The notes: a model not told the origin generated them from the sequence alone. Shown: positions 9,334 to 18,179, numbered from the stretch's first letter. The stretch: DNA of 64,000 bases from an uncultured Kiloniellaceae bacterium (GCA_947500035.1 CANMQP010000007.1:434001-498000); one strand, 5' to 3'. A program made the numbers and translations.

Positions 9334-9984
9334 ATGCCCGAATTTACCATTGTCCTCGGCAACAAGGCCTATTCTTCGTGGTCCCTGCGCGGGTGGCTCC
9401 CCCTGAAACTCTGCGGCGCTGACTTCGACGAAATCGTCGTTCCCTTACGCCGAAGCGACAGTAAGGAGCGCTTGCTTGAAGTCTCGCCCGCCGGAAAGGT
9501 TCCGGTCTTGAACACAAGTAAGGGCATAGTTTCGGACAGCCTGGCCATCGCGGAGTATCTGGCCGAGCGGTTTCCCGCCGCTGGACTCTGGCCGGACGAT
9601 CCCTGGGCCCGGGCCATGGCACGCTCGGTCTCGGCCGAGATGCACAGTAGCTTTCCCAACCTGCGGAACGAATGTCCCATGGACGTGCGGTCCCGCCATG
9701 AAGGCCGGCAACTTTCGGACGCGACCCGGAAAGATATCGAGCGGATTACGCAAATCTGGCGAGACTGCCGCGCCAACTTCGGGTCGGGTGGCGATTTCCT
9801 CTTCGGCCGTTTCGGCATCGCAGACGCGTTTTTTGCACCGGTGGTGTCACGCTTCGTGACCTACGATGTCGACCTTGATCCGATCTGCAGCGCCTATCGG
9901 GATGCTGTCATGGCACGGCCGGAAATGCGGGAGTGGATAGAAGCCGGCCTCGCGGAGCCCTGGATCATCGAATTCGGCGACTAG
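9334..9984 (+). CDS. glutathione S-transferase family protein
   Basis: Soluble protein of 216 residues with a thioredoxin-fold N-terminal domain (TIVLGNKAYSSWSLRGWLPLKLCG, glutathione-contact SPAGKVPVL and SLAIAEYLAERFP) and an alpha-helical C-terminal domain from about residue 85. The paired Ser residues in AYSSWS are candidates for the catalytic serine. This resembles the subgroup of alphaproteobacterial GSTs annotated generically; no specific substrate can be assigned. GAGGAAAGAGAGC precedes the ATG. It ends 18 bases from the converging TAXI binding protein gene. Confidence 0.85.
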   Translation: MPEFTIVLGNKAYSSWSLRGWLPLKLCGADFDEIVVPLRRSDSKERLLEVSPAGKVPVLNTSKGIVSDSLAIAEYLAERFPAAGLWPDDPWARAMARSVSAEMHSSFPNLRNECPMDVRSRHEGRQLSDATRKDIERITQIWRDCRANFGSGGDFLFGRFGIADAFFAPVVSRFVTYDVDLDPICSAYRDAVMARPEMREWIEAGLAEPWIIEFGD

Positions 9985-10002
9985 CGACGCGACAGAAGCT
10001 TC

Positions 10003-11046
10003 TTACTCAATAACGCCGATCTCGCGATAGTAGCGGCGCGCCCCATCATGCAGGGGCACACCCAGACCGCTGATCGCTGTATCAATGGTGATGAGTCTGC
10101 CTTTAGGGTGGCCCCGCATCAACATCTCACGCGTGTTCTCATGCCAAAGCGCACGGGTGACTTGATAGATCAACTCCTCGTCCGCGGCATCGGTGACGAG
10201 CCATTGCGCACCGACAGAGAGGGTTCTGGTCGCTGGCACATTGAAGTAGGTTCCCGCCGCCACTGTTTCTTCGGCAAAAAAGGGATAAGCTTGACGCAGG
10301 GTTTCAGCTTCCTTACCGGCGATCGGTACCAGTGTGACAAGTGAATCCGCCGCCAAGAATTTCACCGCATTGACCGGCGTTCCCGCCACGATGAAGAACC
10401 CATCCAGCTCTCCGGCTCGCAGCATATCCGCAGCAATGCCTGAGGGCACGGAAACCGCGTCGAAATCCTCAACACCGATACCGTAAGCCTCCAGAATCAG
10501 TAACGCATCGACCTGGGTTCCCGACCCCTCCAAATCGATCGAGATCCGCAGTCCCTTGAGGTCCCTGACCGAACGAATGCCGCTGTTTCGCCGCACCACA
10601 AGGTGGACCGATTCAGGAAAGAGATTTGCAATCGCCCGCAGTCCGGGAATACCGCCCTGCTCCTTGAAAATACCCTCGCCCCGATAGGCCCAGAAAGATA
10701 CATCCGCCTGACTGAAGCCAGAGTCCAGAAGGCCGGCACCCAGCTGATTCACATTCTCGACAGAACCTTCGGTCGATTGCGCGACGGCAATCAGCCCCGG
10801 TACGCCACAGCTGCCACCACGGCTACAGGCACGGCTGCCAGGTGGATTGCTGATGGCATTGGCAATGATGCCGCCGACCGGAAAGTAAGTTCCCCCAGTC
10901 GATCCGGTTCCGATGCGAAAGAAACTGATGTCCTCGGCCCAGCTCGAGCTCCAGGAAAGCAGACCAAGGAATACCGCAAAAACGGCAACTGAAAATCCGG
11001 CGGAAATACGCCGGGAGCATTTCAAAGACTTTAGCGCGCGGCCCAC
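10003..11046 (-). CDS. TAXI-family TRAP transporter solute-binding protein
   Basis: Periplasmic binding protein of 347 residues. The frame is open to 11148, but the GTG at 11046 follows an AAAGGGGCGG element and gives a compact signal peptide (VGRALKSLKCSRR, hydrophobic core SVAVFAVFLGLLSW, cleavage near SSSWA), so I prefer it. The mature protein starts with FFRIGTGSTGGTYFPVGG, the hallmark that distinguishes TAXI proteins, and contains DVSFWAYRGEGIF and VRDLKGLRISIDLEGSGT. TAXI proteins deliver organic acids, often glutamate or other dicarboxylates, to a fused TRAP membrane component. No TRAP membrane gene is present in the window, so this binding protein is an orphan here. Confidence 0.9.
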   Translation of the reverse strand: MGRALKSLKCSRRISAGFSVAVFAVFLGLLSWSSSWAEDISFFRIGTGSTGGTYFPVGGIIANAISNPPGSRACSRGGSCGVPGLIAVAQSTEGSVENVNQLGAGLLDSGFSQADVSFWAYRGEGIFKEQGGIPGLRAIANLFPESVHLVVRRNSGIRSVRDLKGLRISIDLEGSGTQVDALLILEAYGIGVEDFDAVSVPSGIAADMLRAGELDGFFIVAGTPVNAVKFLAADSLVTLVPIAGKEAETLRQAYPFFAEETVAAGTYFNVPATRTLSVGAQWLVTDAADEELIYQVTRALWHENTREMLMRGHPKGRLITIDTAISGLGVPLHDGARRYYREIGVIE

Positions 11047-11218
11047 TGAAACCGCCCCTTTCAAAACATTTGGCACACCGTGGTTGGGCGTGTTTACCGT
11101 CCGATATATCGTTGCAATTTTGACAATACTAGGGCAACGGCGAGGCAAAGGTTAAAATCAAAGTGAAAACCGCCGAGAAAATAGAAAATAGTCTTCATTT
11201 CGGGCAAAAGAGAGGCAA

Positions 11219-12646
11219 TCACCCGAACTTTAGCAGAAAGCGCACGATCTTCCGGGTCCGCTCGCCAAACAAAGCATCGGTGTAGTAACTGCCTGCAACC
11301 CGTTTGCCGACCTCGCTCAAAGTCGGGTAAGGCGCGATCGCATTGGCCATGGCGCCGATCTTGAGTCCCTGGCTCAAGGCAAGCACCCAAGGCTGAAGTA
11401 ACTCACCCGCGCGCGGGCCGCCGATTGAAGCGCCGAGGATTTTACCGCGCTTCCCGACCACGACCTTTATCAGGCCCTCCGTCTCCCGCTCCGCCTGCGC
11501 TCTGTCGTTCTCCTCAAACGACCAGCGCAGAACCTTTACATCGTCACCGAAACGCTCCTTCGCCTGTGCTTCGGTCAAGCCGACATGGGCAATTTCGGGG
11601 TCGGTAAAGGTCACCCAGGGAACAAAGTCGTGCGAAGCCTTGGCCGGAAGCCGGAAGAGCGCGTTCCTGATCACGATCCCAGCGTGGTAGCCGGCAACAT
11701 GCGTAAACTGCAGACCACCCGCAACATCGCCGATAGCGAAAATCCGCTTGTTGCTGGTCCGAAGGCGCGTGTCGACGTCAATGCCTTTGGGCGAATACGC
11801 CACCCCCGCTGCTTCGAGCCCCAAGCCCTCGACATTCGCACTACGCCCGGCCGCGACCAAGAGGTGCGACCCCGTCACCGTCTCCTTTTGACCGCCCTCC
11901 TCTATCTCGACGGCGACATGATCACCCTCGGCCGAAACCGACACGATCTTGATACCCTCGCGTATTGTGACCCCATCCTCGCTCAGCCGTTTGCGGGCGA
12001 ATTCCGTGACTTCAGGATCATCCTTTCCCAAGACCCGAAACATCTCCAGAAGTGTCACCCTGGCACCGAGACGTCTGTGGGCCTGTGCGAGCTCAGACCC
12101 GATCGGTCCGCCACCAATCACGATCAAATGCTCTGGCCGCTCGGCAAGCTCGAAGACGGTCTCGTTGGTCAGGAACGGGACATCTTGAATGCCGGGAATA
12201 GGAGGAACCGCCGCAGAAGAGCCGGTGGCAATCACAAACCGCTTGGCCCGGACGCTCGTATCGCCGGCTTTCACCTCGCGTGGACCGGTGAAGACGGCAG
12301 CGTCCTGCAGAACCCTGACACCGAGTCCTTCGAAGCGTTCAACCGAGTCATGTGGTTCGATCGCGGCAATGACACTTCGGATATGATCACGGACAGCAGG
12401 GAAGTCGATCTCCGGTTCCGCAGACTTAACACCAAAACGGCCACCTCGGCGCATGGCATCAGCTGCGTGGCCGGCAGCTATGATCGACTTCGACGGCACG
12501 CAACCGTAATTCAAGCAATCCCCGCCCATCTTGGCCTTCTCGATAAGCACGACATCGGCACCCATCTGGGCAGCACCGGCGGCCACAGAGAGTCCTCCCG
12601 ATCCTCCGCCAATGATGCACAGGTCGGCATTGAGAGTCTGGCTCAT
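11219..12646 (-). CDS. FAD-dependent pyridine nucleotide-disulfide oxidoreductase (lipoamide dehydrogenase/mercuric reductase-like)
   Basis: Flavoprotein of 475 residues. The ATG at 12646 follows GAGGACGCAAAT; the longer frame to 12739 adds 31 residues unlike the family. FAD-binding GGGSGGLS is at 13-20, the redox-active disulfide CLNYGC is at 44-49 and the NAD-binding GGGPIGSELAQAHRRLG lies near 180. In true lipoamide dehydrogenases the C-terminal catalytic motif is HPTxxE; here it reads APYPTLSE, with Tyr (about residue 440) in place of the catalytic His. That argues against lipoamide dehydrogenase activity and for one of the less defined members of the family. No 2-oxoacid dehydrogenase genes lie nearby. 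Confidence 0.88.
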   Translation of the reverse strand: MSQTLNADLCIIGGGSGGLSVAAGAAQMGADVVLIEKAKMGGDCLNYGCVPSKSIIAAGHAADAMRRGGRFGVKSAEPEIDFPAVRDHIRSVIAAIEPHDSVERFEGLGVRVLQDAAVFTGPREVKAGDTSVRAKRFVIATGSSAAVPPIPGIQDVPFLTNETVFELAERPEHLIVIGGGPIGSELAQAHRRLGARVTLLEMFRVLGKDDPEVTEFARKRLSEDGVTIREGIKIVSVSAEGDHVAVEIEEGGQKETVTGSHLLVAAGRSANVEGLGLEAAGVAYSPKGIDVDTRLRTSNKRIFAIGDVAGGLQFTHVAGYHAGIVIRNALFRLPAKASHDFVPWVTFTDPEIAHVGLTEAQAKERFGDDVKVLRWSFEENDRAQAERETEGLIKVVVGKRGKILGASIGGPRAGELLQPWVLALSQGLKIGAMANAIAPYPTLSEVGKRVAGSYYTDALFGERTRKIVRFLLKFG

Positions 12647-12781
12647 ATTTGCGTCCTCACTAAATCTGACCGGCAGATGCCATGCCGCCCGAAGCGTTCC
12701 GGCATTCGGGCCAGGCGAACAGCGGCGGGCGTGGATCAACAGCCATTGCTGGGGAGATACGACATAGCGGCGAAACTCTCT

Positions 12782-12813
12782 TTTTGTGCGAGACCCTGCT
12801 TTTGTGCGAGACC
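12782..12813. repeat. two direct 14-bp repeats, 18-bp period
   Basis: TTTTGTGCGAGACC occurs at 12782-12795 and again at 12800-12813 with four bases between. The pair lies about 135 bases upstream of the flavoprotein start and close to the end of the adjacent membrane protein gene. It could be a regulator-binding site or a small duplication. Confidence 0.6.
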
Positions 12814-12830
12814 TTACGCAATCAGAGAGA

Positions 12831-13838
12831 TTACAGAGAATCCTGGGTCTCTAGTGCCCTCGCTAAAATCTGCTGCTGGCGATGAACGGAGTTGCCCGTA
12901 CCGTACTGATCCTCATCCTCCTCTTTCTGCAGCTGTGCCGCGGAGTTGCCATTGCGGCCAAATGCCAAGTGCCGAGCCAGATCCTGCTCGCCCGGCAAGA
13001 TATCTTCGGCCGCAGAATGTTCCTCTCCGCCAGCGTTTGCGATATCAGCATCGATAACGGCTTGGCGCAGATTCATTGCCGCGGCGGTACTGCGGGCATT
13101 GGGCCGTTTGCCAAAAGCGACTGAGCGCGCGTCCTCGACCGCTGAGGTCATCGCTTCCAGCGCTGCCAATCGAGAGGCGTGCGCCTCCCCGAGAGCGCGC
13201 TCGACGCGGTACGTCATGGGCAGGAGGACGCCCAACACGAGAAGCCAAAGCGGCAGTAACCCACTCAGCAATTCACTTGTCTGACCTCCCTCGGCAAATA
13301 GAGCCACGGGAGTTACGGAACTCGTAAGCCAAAAGTCGACGGTAATCGTAGCCGCAATCAGAAGGCTCCCGGCCACCAATAGGCTCCGCCAGCAGATAAA
13401 ACCGGCAATCTGCGCGAGGAGAACCAAGGAAAAAGCGAAGATACCGTAGGTGATCGAGCCGGCTGTCTGGAGTGACATCACAGCGAGAAGGACCGACTGC
13501 GCTACGAAACCAACTGTCAGGACATACCGGGCCACGACACGAACCGGATCGCAAACCCACACAAGAGAGGGCAGCAACGCGAAAAGCGTACTGGCGGCAA
13601 TCACCAGCGCAAACTCGCGTTCCGACAGGTTGGAGAGCAACGCAACCACGCCAATTGCAAGCCATAGCTCAGCCACGATCACACGGGCGGTGAGACTCCG
13701 AATTCTGCCCAGATCCGGCGCTACACTTGTCCTTCGCCGCCTCGTTGCGAGGCTGGGCAGGTTCGCTTTGTCCAGTCCCGCTGTATCAAGATTGGCAGTT
13801 TTAGGATTCGATTTCACGTGCCGCATCCGATCGTCCAT
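12831..13838 (-). CDS. membrane protein resembling a chemoreceptor sensor domain without a signalling domain
   Basis: Protein of 335 residues. I start at the ATG at 13838; a TTG five codons upstream is also possible. After a basic N-terminal tail (LATRRRRTS) there are about six hydrophobic segments between residues 50 and 215 (for example VIVAELWLAIGVVALL, YVLTVGFVAQSVLLAVM and LLPLWLLVLGVLLPMTYRVERAL). This layout recalls the multi-helix membrane domain of some alphaproteobacterial methyl-accepting chemotaxis proteins. After the last helix there is a helical stretch (EAHASRLAALEAMTSAVEDA) and then a polar tail ending in QILARALETQDSL, with no HAMP or methyl-accepting signalling domain. Function unknown; it may be a decayed or repurposed receptor. 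Confidence 0.6.
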   Translation of the reverse strand: MDDRMRHVKSNPKTANLDTAGLDKANLPSLATRRRRTSVAPDLGRIRSLTARVIVAELWLAIGVVALLSNLSEREFALVIAASTLFALLPSLVWVCDPVRVVARYVLTVGFVAQSVLLAVMSLQTAGSITYGIFAFSLVLLAQIAGFICWRSLLVAGSLLIAATITVDFWLTSSVTPVALFAEGGQTSELLSGLLPLWLLVLGVLLPMTYRVERALGEAHASRLAALEAMTSAVEDARSVAFGKRPNARSTAAAMNLRQAVIDADIANAGGEEHSAAEDILPGEQDLARHLAFGRNGNSAAQLQKEEDEDQYGTGNSVHRQQQILARALETQDSL

Positions 13839-14219
13839 CGGATACCGCAGCAAGAAATACCCGCTCTATATCTGCGTACCACGTCCACACACCCCGTACA
13901 AAACAGGTGCCATTAGTCGTCTTTCCGTCAGGATCACGAAATCGACGCTTGCGAGACCAATCGTTTCCCACCAGGTCAGCGAAGAAACATGGGTAAGTCT
14001 CTGCCTCTTCCAGCTAAATCGCGACCCGCGCATGGACAGAGCCTGTCAGGAGGAATCGCAATCCGGCGCATCGTTTCCGTGTCACATCGGATGAACGGCA
14101 CTGTTATTATTGTTACCCCAGCATCTATATCACAGCAGCGAGCAAAGAGTCCGCTTCCTCGCGGCGAATCCGGGCTGAATCAGTTCACTTCTTTTAGAGC
14201 GCGCCGCGCCAGCCCCTTT
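13839..14219. other. non-coding gap of about 380 bases
   Basis: Upstream region of the chemoreceptor-like gene and downstream region of the JmjC-type oxygenase gene. I see no convincing gene, RNA or terminator; open frames here are short or run antisense into the neighbours. Confidence 0.5.
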
Positions 14220-15434
14220 TTAGGCCAGTTGCTCGATGATTTGCTCGGAACAGAGCCGCACCAGGAGTTGATCGAGCGTAAGTTCATCAACCTCAGGAAA
14301 TGCCGTCGCAAGAGCAGGCTTATCGAATCGGCCCTGCTCAAGCATCCAGCTGACGAGCGGGCCGTCATCGTCCGGCTGAACCGACTTGAAGCCTTCTCCC
14401 TGCGCGATCCATTGCTTCCCGCGCCGCACAACCCGCAAATCATGGCGCAAGACCTGAAACCTGATCGGCGGGTCAAACTGCGGCAAAGAGAAGCTGGGGC
14501 GCTTGACTGAAAAGCCATTGCGCAGTTGCCGCGCGAGTTGAACCCCCTCCGGCCCCCGGGCAATCTCCTGGAAACGACTGGAGAGGCGCTCCAGGTGTTG
14601 CACAAAGAGCTCTTCATCATCGGCGTTCCTGCATTGAGGCAGATCTGCACGGAAGAGGGGATCACGCACCGCAAGCTCCCAGAGTTTTGTCAGCCACTCC
14701 AGTCCGATCGCTTCGCTGCAGCTGAAGGTTACGTGAAGTGATGCGTCGCTGCTGGCCAGCGCATCGTGGAACTGCCCGCGCGGCAGATAGAGAAGGTCGC
14801 CTGGACGCATGACGACCTCATCGGCGACCCGGCCCTTCATACGGTCGTATTCTGACTGCGGCATATTCAGGAAGGCGGGATGCTCGATAGGGTTTTCTGC
14901 TCTACCCTCGTATATTTGCCAGCGCTTCTCGCCAAGGATTTGAAGCGCATAGACCTCATGACGGTCATAGTGCGAATCGAAGGCCTGATGTTGCTTCCAG
15001 GAACAATAGAGGTTTGCATTTCCGCGCCCTCCGTGGGTGGCCTCAATGACCTCCAAGACCGCGCGCACACCCGGATGCAGAGTCTCAATCTCGTTCAAAA
15101 GCAACGACGCGCCGCGTTTCAGGAACCCGAGCAGCTTGTCGGCATCCGGTTGCAGCACCTGCATCTGGTTACGATCCATGGTGTTGCGGCAGTAGGCAGC
15201 AGGCGGAATACGCTGTTTGTCGAGCGATAACTGCAGCGAACGCGCGCTCCACACCGCCATATCAAGGATCCCGTTAAGATCATCCCAACTCATGACCGAG
15301 CCGAACTTTCCCGCCTGTCCCGGAATGTGCACAGGACGCTTATGGCAATAGTCTTGAAAGAACTTCTCGGGCGGCATTGGATCTATCAACTGCCGGAAGG
15401 ACGTTATGAGTTCGGACATATACCTGCACTGCAT
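14220..15434 (-). CDS. cupin/JmjC-type 2-oxoglutarate oxygenase (ribosomal oxygenase-like, Cupin_4)
   Basis: Protein of 404 residues (399 if the second ATG at 15419, MSELIT, is used; neither start has a strong ribosome-binding site). The N-terminal DPMPPEKFFQDYCHKRPVHI is typical of Cupin_4/JmjC proteins. The metal triad is visible as H155-x-D157 (SHYDRHEVYALQ) and a distal His near 223 (LPRGQFHDAL), with GDLLYLPRG preceding it as in RoxA/YcfD. The C-terminal 160 residues form a helical and winged-helix-like part, as in ribosomal oxygenases that hydroxylate ribosomal protein residues. Substrate is not provable from sequence. It lies downstream of a second, unrelated 2-oxoglutarate oxygenase gene on the same strand. 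Confidence 0.8.
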   Translation of the reverse strand: MQCRYMSELITSFRQLIDPMPPEKFFQDYCHKRPVHIPGQAGKFGSVMSWDDLNGILDMAVWSARSLQLSLDKQRIPPAAYCRNTMDRNQMQVLQPDADKLLGFLKRGASLLLNEIETLHPGVRAVLEVIEATHGGRGNANLYCSWKQHQAFDSHYDRHEVYALQILGEKRWQIYEGRAENPIEHPAFLNMPQSEYDRMKGRVADEVVMRPGDLLYLPRGQFHDALASSDASLHVTFSCSEAIGLEWLTKLWELAVRDPLFRADLPQCRNADDEELFVQHLERLSSRFQEIARGPEGVQLARQLRNGFSVKRPSFSLPQFDPPIRFQVLRHDLRVVRRGKQWIAQGEGFKSVQPDDDGPLVSWMLEQGRFDKPALATAFPEVDELTLDQLLVRLCSEQIIEQLA

Positions 15435-15603
15435 TGAGACAAAACTGCGTGAGCAAAGTATATGGCTTTACGCCGCGTCAGCAGCAAGAATTGGAACATG
15501 CGACATTCAAATCTGTGGCACCGGAGTTGTTGTCATGCGTTCGGGTTTTGGCTGGAGCGCCAGAGTTAAACAACGGCTTCGAGGCTTGGTTCAGATGGCT
15601 TGA

Positions 15604-16653
15604 TCAATAGAGAAACGCCAGCTGTACGTAGCGGCTGCCTCTGGTGACCGGGCGCGCCTCGTGAAGCAGAGAACAGCAGAACACCAGTGCTTCGCCAGTC
15701 GCGGGCCGATAGCCGGCAGTGCAATACTCCGGAAAGACCAGGTGTCCTCCCTCGTGCTCTTCTGTATTGAGGTTGATCGACACGGCGAAGCGGCGATGGG
15801 CGTTAACACTGCTGGTATTATCACGGTGCGCGCGGAAAAAACCCCTATCCTCGGCGTCGTAACGAACAAGCTTGAAAGCCTCGTGCGACTTCACCTCGAA
15901 GTGAAAGGCTTTCGCGATCTCCGGCACGATGCGGCGCAGATAGATCACCCTGATTTGTTCGGCTAAGGCGGTTTTACTCTCAACCACGAAATCACGGCGC
16001 TTCTTGACCTTGTCATCGAATACGAGGGGCGCCCCATCCCGCCTTTGCTCGTTGAAGCCCGAAGGTTGATGAGCTGAACTTTCGAAGATATCAATGAGGT
16101 GTCTGCAGCAGGACGGGTCAAATACGCCCGGAACGCGCAAGACCGGCGCGTGTGTTCTAGCTTCTGAAAAGCTCGGCCGCTCCGGCAACAGCGCCCTGAC
16201 CGCGCCGAGAATATCCGCCTTTTCGAGCGGAGCCGCGCGGGGATCAAACACAGCCAAAACGCGCTGGTTTTCGTTCAGCAGCAGGGTCGACCCGGCTTCG
16301 CGGAGATTGAATGCGGAAGCGACGGAGCCGTTGGCATCTTTCAGCCACTCATAATCCGGATTTGAATTTGAACCGCCGAGAGGCGGAGCGTCGCGCAGCT
16401 GATCAGACGTCCGGGCGATTAGAATCAGCTTCACGTTCAGATTTGACAGATCTTGCCAAATTTCGACGAGCGAGGATAGGAATGAAGACTTCCTCGCATC
16501 TGCCCCAGCTGGCTGTGCAGCACAGAGGTGCACAAGCAAGGGCCGGCCAGCGAATTGAGCCAGCACCCTCGACCGCCCGTCAGCGGTCTCGAGTGGAACA
16601 TACGGAAATATATCGCCTACACCCAAGTGCCGCGACACGAGACTCGCGGTCAT
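15604..16653 (-). CDS. 2OG-Fe(II) oxygenase (prolyl 4-hydroxylase-like) with N-terminal peroxiredoxin-like domain
   Basis: Protein of 349 residues in two parts. Residues 1-150 look like a thioredoxin/peroxiredoxin fold (VGDIFPYVPLETADGRSRVL, FAGRPLLVHLCAAQPAGADA, then FNLREAGSTLLLNENQRVLAVFDP). The peroxidatic cysteine context TxxC is absent; the only nearby Cys is in HLCAA. Residues 165-349 form a prolyl-hydroxylase-type double-stranded beta-helix: H276-x-D278 (RAHRDNT), distal H331 (LLHEA) and Arg near 341 (RGSRYVQL) for 2-oxoglutarate. The oxygenase half therefore looks active while the peroxiredoxin half probably is not. Proteins of this two-domain type are known in proteobacteria without a settled function. 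The next gene downstream is another oxygenase. Confidence 0.82.
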   Translation of the reverse strand: MTASLVSRHLGVGDIFPYVPLETADGRSRVLAQFAGRPLLVHLCAAQPAGADARKSSFLSSLVEIWQDLSNLNVKLILIARTSDQLRDAPPLGGSNSNPDYEWLKDANGSVASAFNLREAGSTLLLNENQRVLAVFDPRAAPLEKADILGAVRALLPERPSFSEARTHAPVLRVPGVFDPSCCRHLIDIFESSAHQPSGFNEQRRDGAPLVFDDKVKKRRDFVVESKTALAEQIRVIYLRRIVPEIAKAFHFEVKSHEAFKLVRYDAEDRGFFRAHRDNTSSVNAHRRFAVSINLNTEEHEGGHLVFPEYCTAGYRPATGEALVFCCSLLHEARPVTRGSRYVQLAFLY

Positions 16654-16742
16654 TGTTTTTTCGTCAGCACACTACGTTCCCCCCCGGAAACACGATGGCT
16701 GATTATGATCACAAGAGCGTGAAGAGGCAACTTACCATCCAA

Positions 16743-16794
16743 AAGATGTAAGTTACTTCATGACTTACTTAAGCTTTTCAATGACCTACATCTT
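16743..16794. repeat. imperfect inverted repeat upstream of the prolyl-hydroxylase-like gene
   Basis: AAGATGTAAGT (16743-16753) and ACCTACATCTT (16784-16794) are inverted copies matching at 10 of 11 bases, 30 bases apart. The spacer contains CTTAAG. The site is 90-140 bases upstream of the oxygenase start at 16653 and is a candidate operator or RNA hairpin. Confidence 0.5.
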
Positions 16795-16892
16795 GACAGT
16801 GCTTAAGATATAGGCAAAAGCCCACGGCAATACTGGGCTGGATACTGGCTTAACGACCTATGGAACGCTCTCATCAGGTGTAAAACCCGGAC

Positions 16893-18179
16893 TTACAGTC
16901 CCCAGTATTGAACGTCGGACCTCAGTTGACTGTCATCGAGCACTGATTTGACATCAATCAGTATGCCGCCCGGCTTCAAGCGGTCGGCGAGCGCGTCCGT
17001 ACCGTTCTTTAAAAACTCTTCATGCGACACAGCCAGGATCAGGCCATCGAGTTCACGCAGATCGCTCTCCGGGGAGACGGTCAGGCCAAACTCCTCTTCG
17101 GCCAGTTCAGGCGTCACAAAGGGGTCGAAAATAAGAGGTTCGAGACTGAACTCCCGCAACTCGGTCACGATGTCGGGGACCTTGCTGTTGCGGATGTCGG
17201 GCACATTCTCCTTGAAGGTCAGGCCTAAAATGCCGATCCGCGCGCTGGCCGACATCCGGTCGCTCGCGAGCAGCATTTTAATGAGCTTCCGCGCCAGGAA
17301 CGCCCCCATCCCGTCATTAATGCGGCGCCCCGCCAAAATGACTTCCGGATGATAACCGACCGCCTCTGCGCGTGCCGTCAGATAGTAGGGATCGACTCCG
17401 ATGCAGTGTCCGCCGACAAGTCCTGGTGTGAACTTAAGGAAATTCCACTTGGTCGCAGCAGCGGCCAGGACATCCCTGGTCGAGATTTCCAGGCGCTCGA
17501 AGATAATGGAAAGCTCGTTCATCAGGGCGATATTCAGATCGCGCTGGGTGTTTTCGATAACCTTGGCCGACTCAGCGACCTTGATCGACGGCGCCCGATG
17601 GACACCGGCGGCCGCAAAGCTGCCGTAGGCCGCCGCGACCCGGTCAAGAGTCTCAGGGTCTTCCCCCGAAACGACTTTCACAATGGCCTCGAGGCCATGC
17701 TCCGTGTCGCCCGGATTAATCCGCTCCGGCGAGTAGCCCAGCTTGAAATCGACTCCCTGACGCAGTCCCGAGGCCTCGGCAAGGATCGGGCCGCAGATGT
17801 CTTCAGTCACTCCGGGATAGACCGTCGACTCCAGCACAACGACGCCACCTGGCTTCAAGTAGGGCGCAATCATCTTGCAGGCGCCTTTCACTGCACCCAA
17901 ATCCGGGCGCCGGTCGCCGTCAACCGGCGTCGGGACCGTGATCGCAAAAAACGTCGCACCTTCAAGATCAACCGCAGTGTCGGTGAACCGGATGGAAGAC
18001 GCCGCCAGATTTTCAGACGTGACCTCTCCCGTCCAATCCTCGTTTGCACGCAGGGCCGCGATCCGGCGGCTGTCGATATCGATGCCGATGACGGTCTCGA
18101 AGTGTTTGGCGAAAGCGACTGCCAATGGCAGTCCAACATAGCCCAGACCGATAACGGCAATCTTTTCTGAAGTCAGCAT
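16893..18179 (-). CDS. nucleotide-sugar dehydrogenase (UDP-N-acetylhexosamine 6-dehydrogenase, WbpO/TviB-like)
   Basis: Cytosolic NAD-dependent enzyme of 428 residues that oxidises C6 of a UDP-N-acetylhexosamine to the uronic acid, giving precursors for capsule, exopolysaccharide or O-antigen. The ATG at 18179 gives MLTSEKIAVIGLGYVGLPLA, the exact family start; a frame open to 18242 adds 21 unrelated residues. Seen: nucleotide-binding GLGYVGLP, TVPTPVD, the YSPERINPGD motif, KVIENTQRDLNIALMNE, the catalytic cysteine in GGHCIGVDPYYL and the C-terminal GLTFKENVPDIRNSK. These features favour the WbpO/TviB branch over plain UDP-glucose dehydrogenase. It is near the polysaccharide export gene at 22.7-24.8 kb but not in one operon with it. 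Confidence 0.92.
   Translation of the reverse strand: MLTSEKIAVIGLGYVGLPLAVAFAKHFETVIGIDIDSRRIAALRANEDWTGEVTSENLAASSIRFTDTAVDLEGATFFAITVPTPVDGDRRPDLGAVKGACKMIAPYLKPGGVVVLESTVYPGVTEDICGPILAEASGLRQGVDFKLGYSPERINPGDTEHGLEAIVKVVSGEDPETLDRVAAAYGSFAAAGVHRAPSIKVAESAKVIENTQRDLNIALMNELSIIFERLEISTRDVLAAAATKWNFLKFTPGLVGGHCIGVDPYYLTARAEAVGYHPEVILAGRRINDGMGAFLARKLIKMLLASDRMSASARIGILGLTFKENVPDIRNSKVPDIVTELREFSLEPLIFDPFVTPELAEEEFGLTVSPESDLRELDGLILAVSHEEFLKNGTDALADRLKPGGILIDVKSVLDDSQLRSDVQYWGL

Noticed and set aside
11585-13057. 490-codon plus-strand frame antisense to the flavoprotein gene
   Set aside because: The opposite strand encodes a clear FAD/NAD disulfide oxidoreductase; the antisense frame has no recognisable domains and reflects GC-rich codon use.
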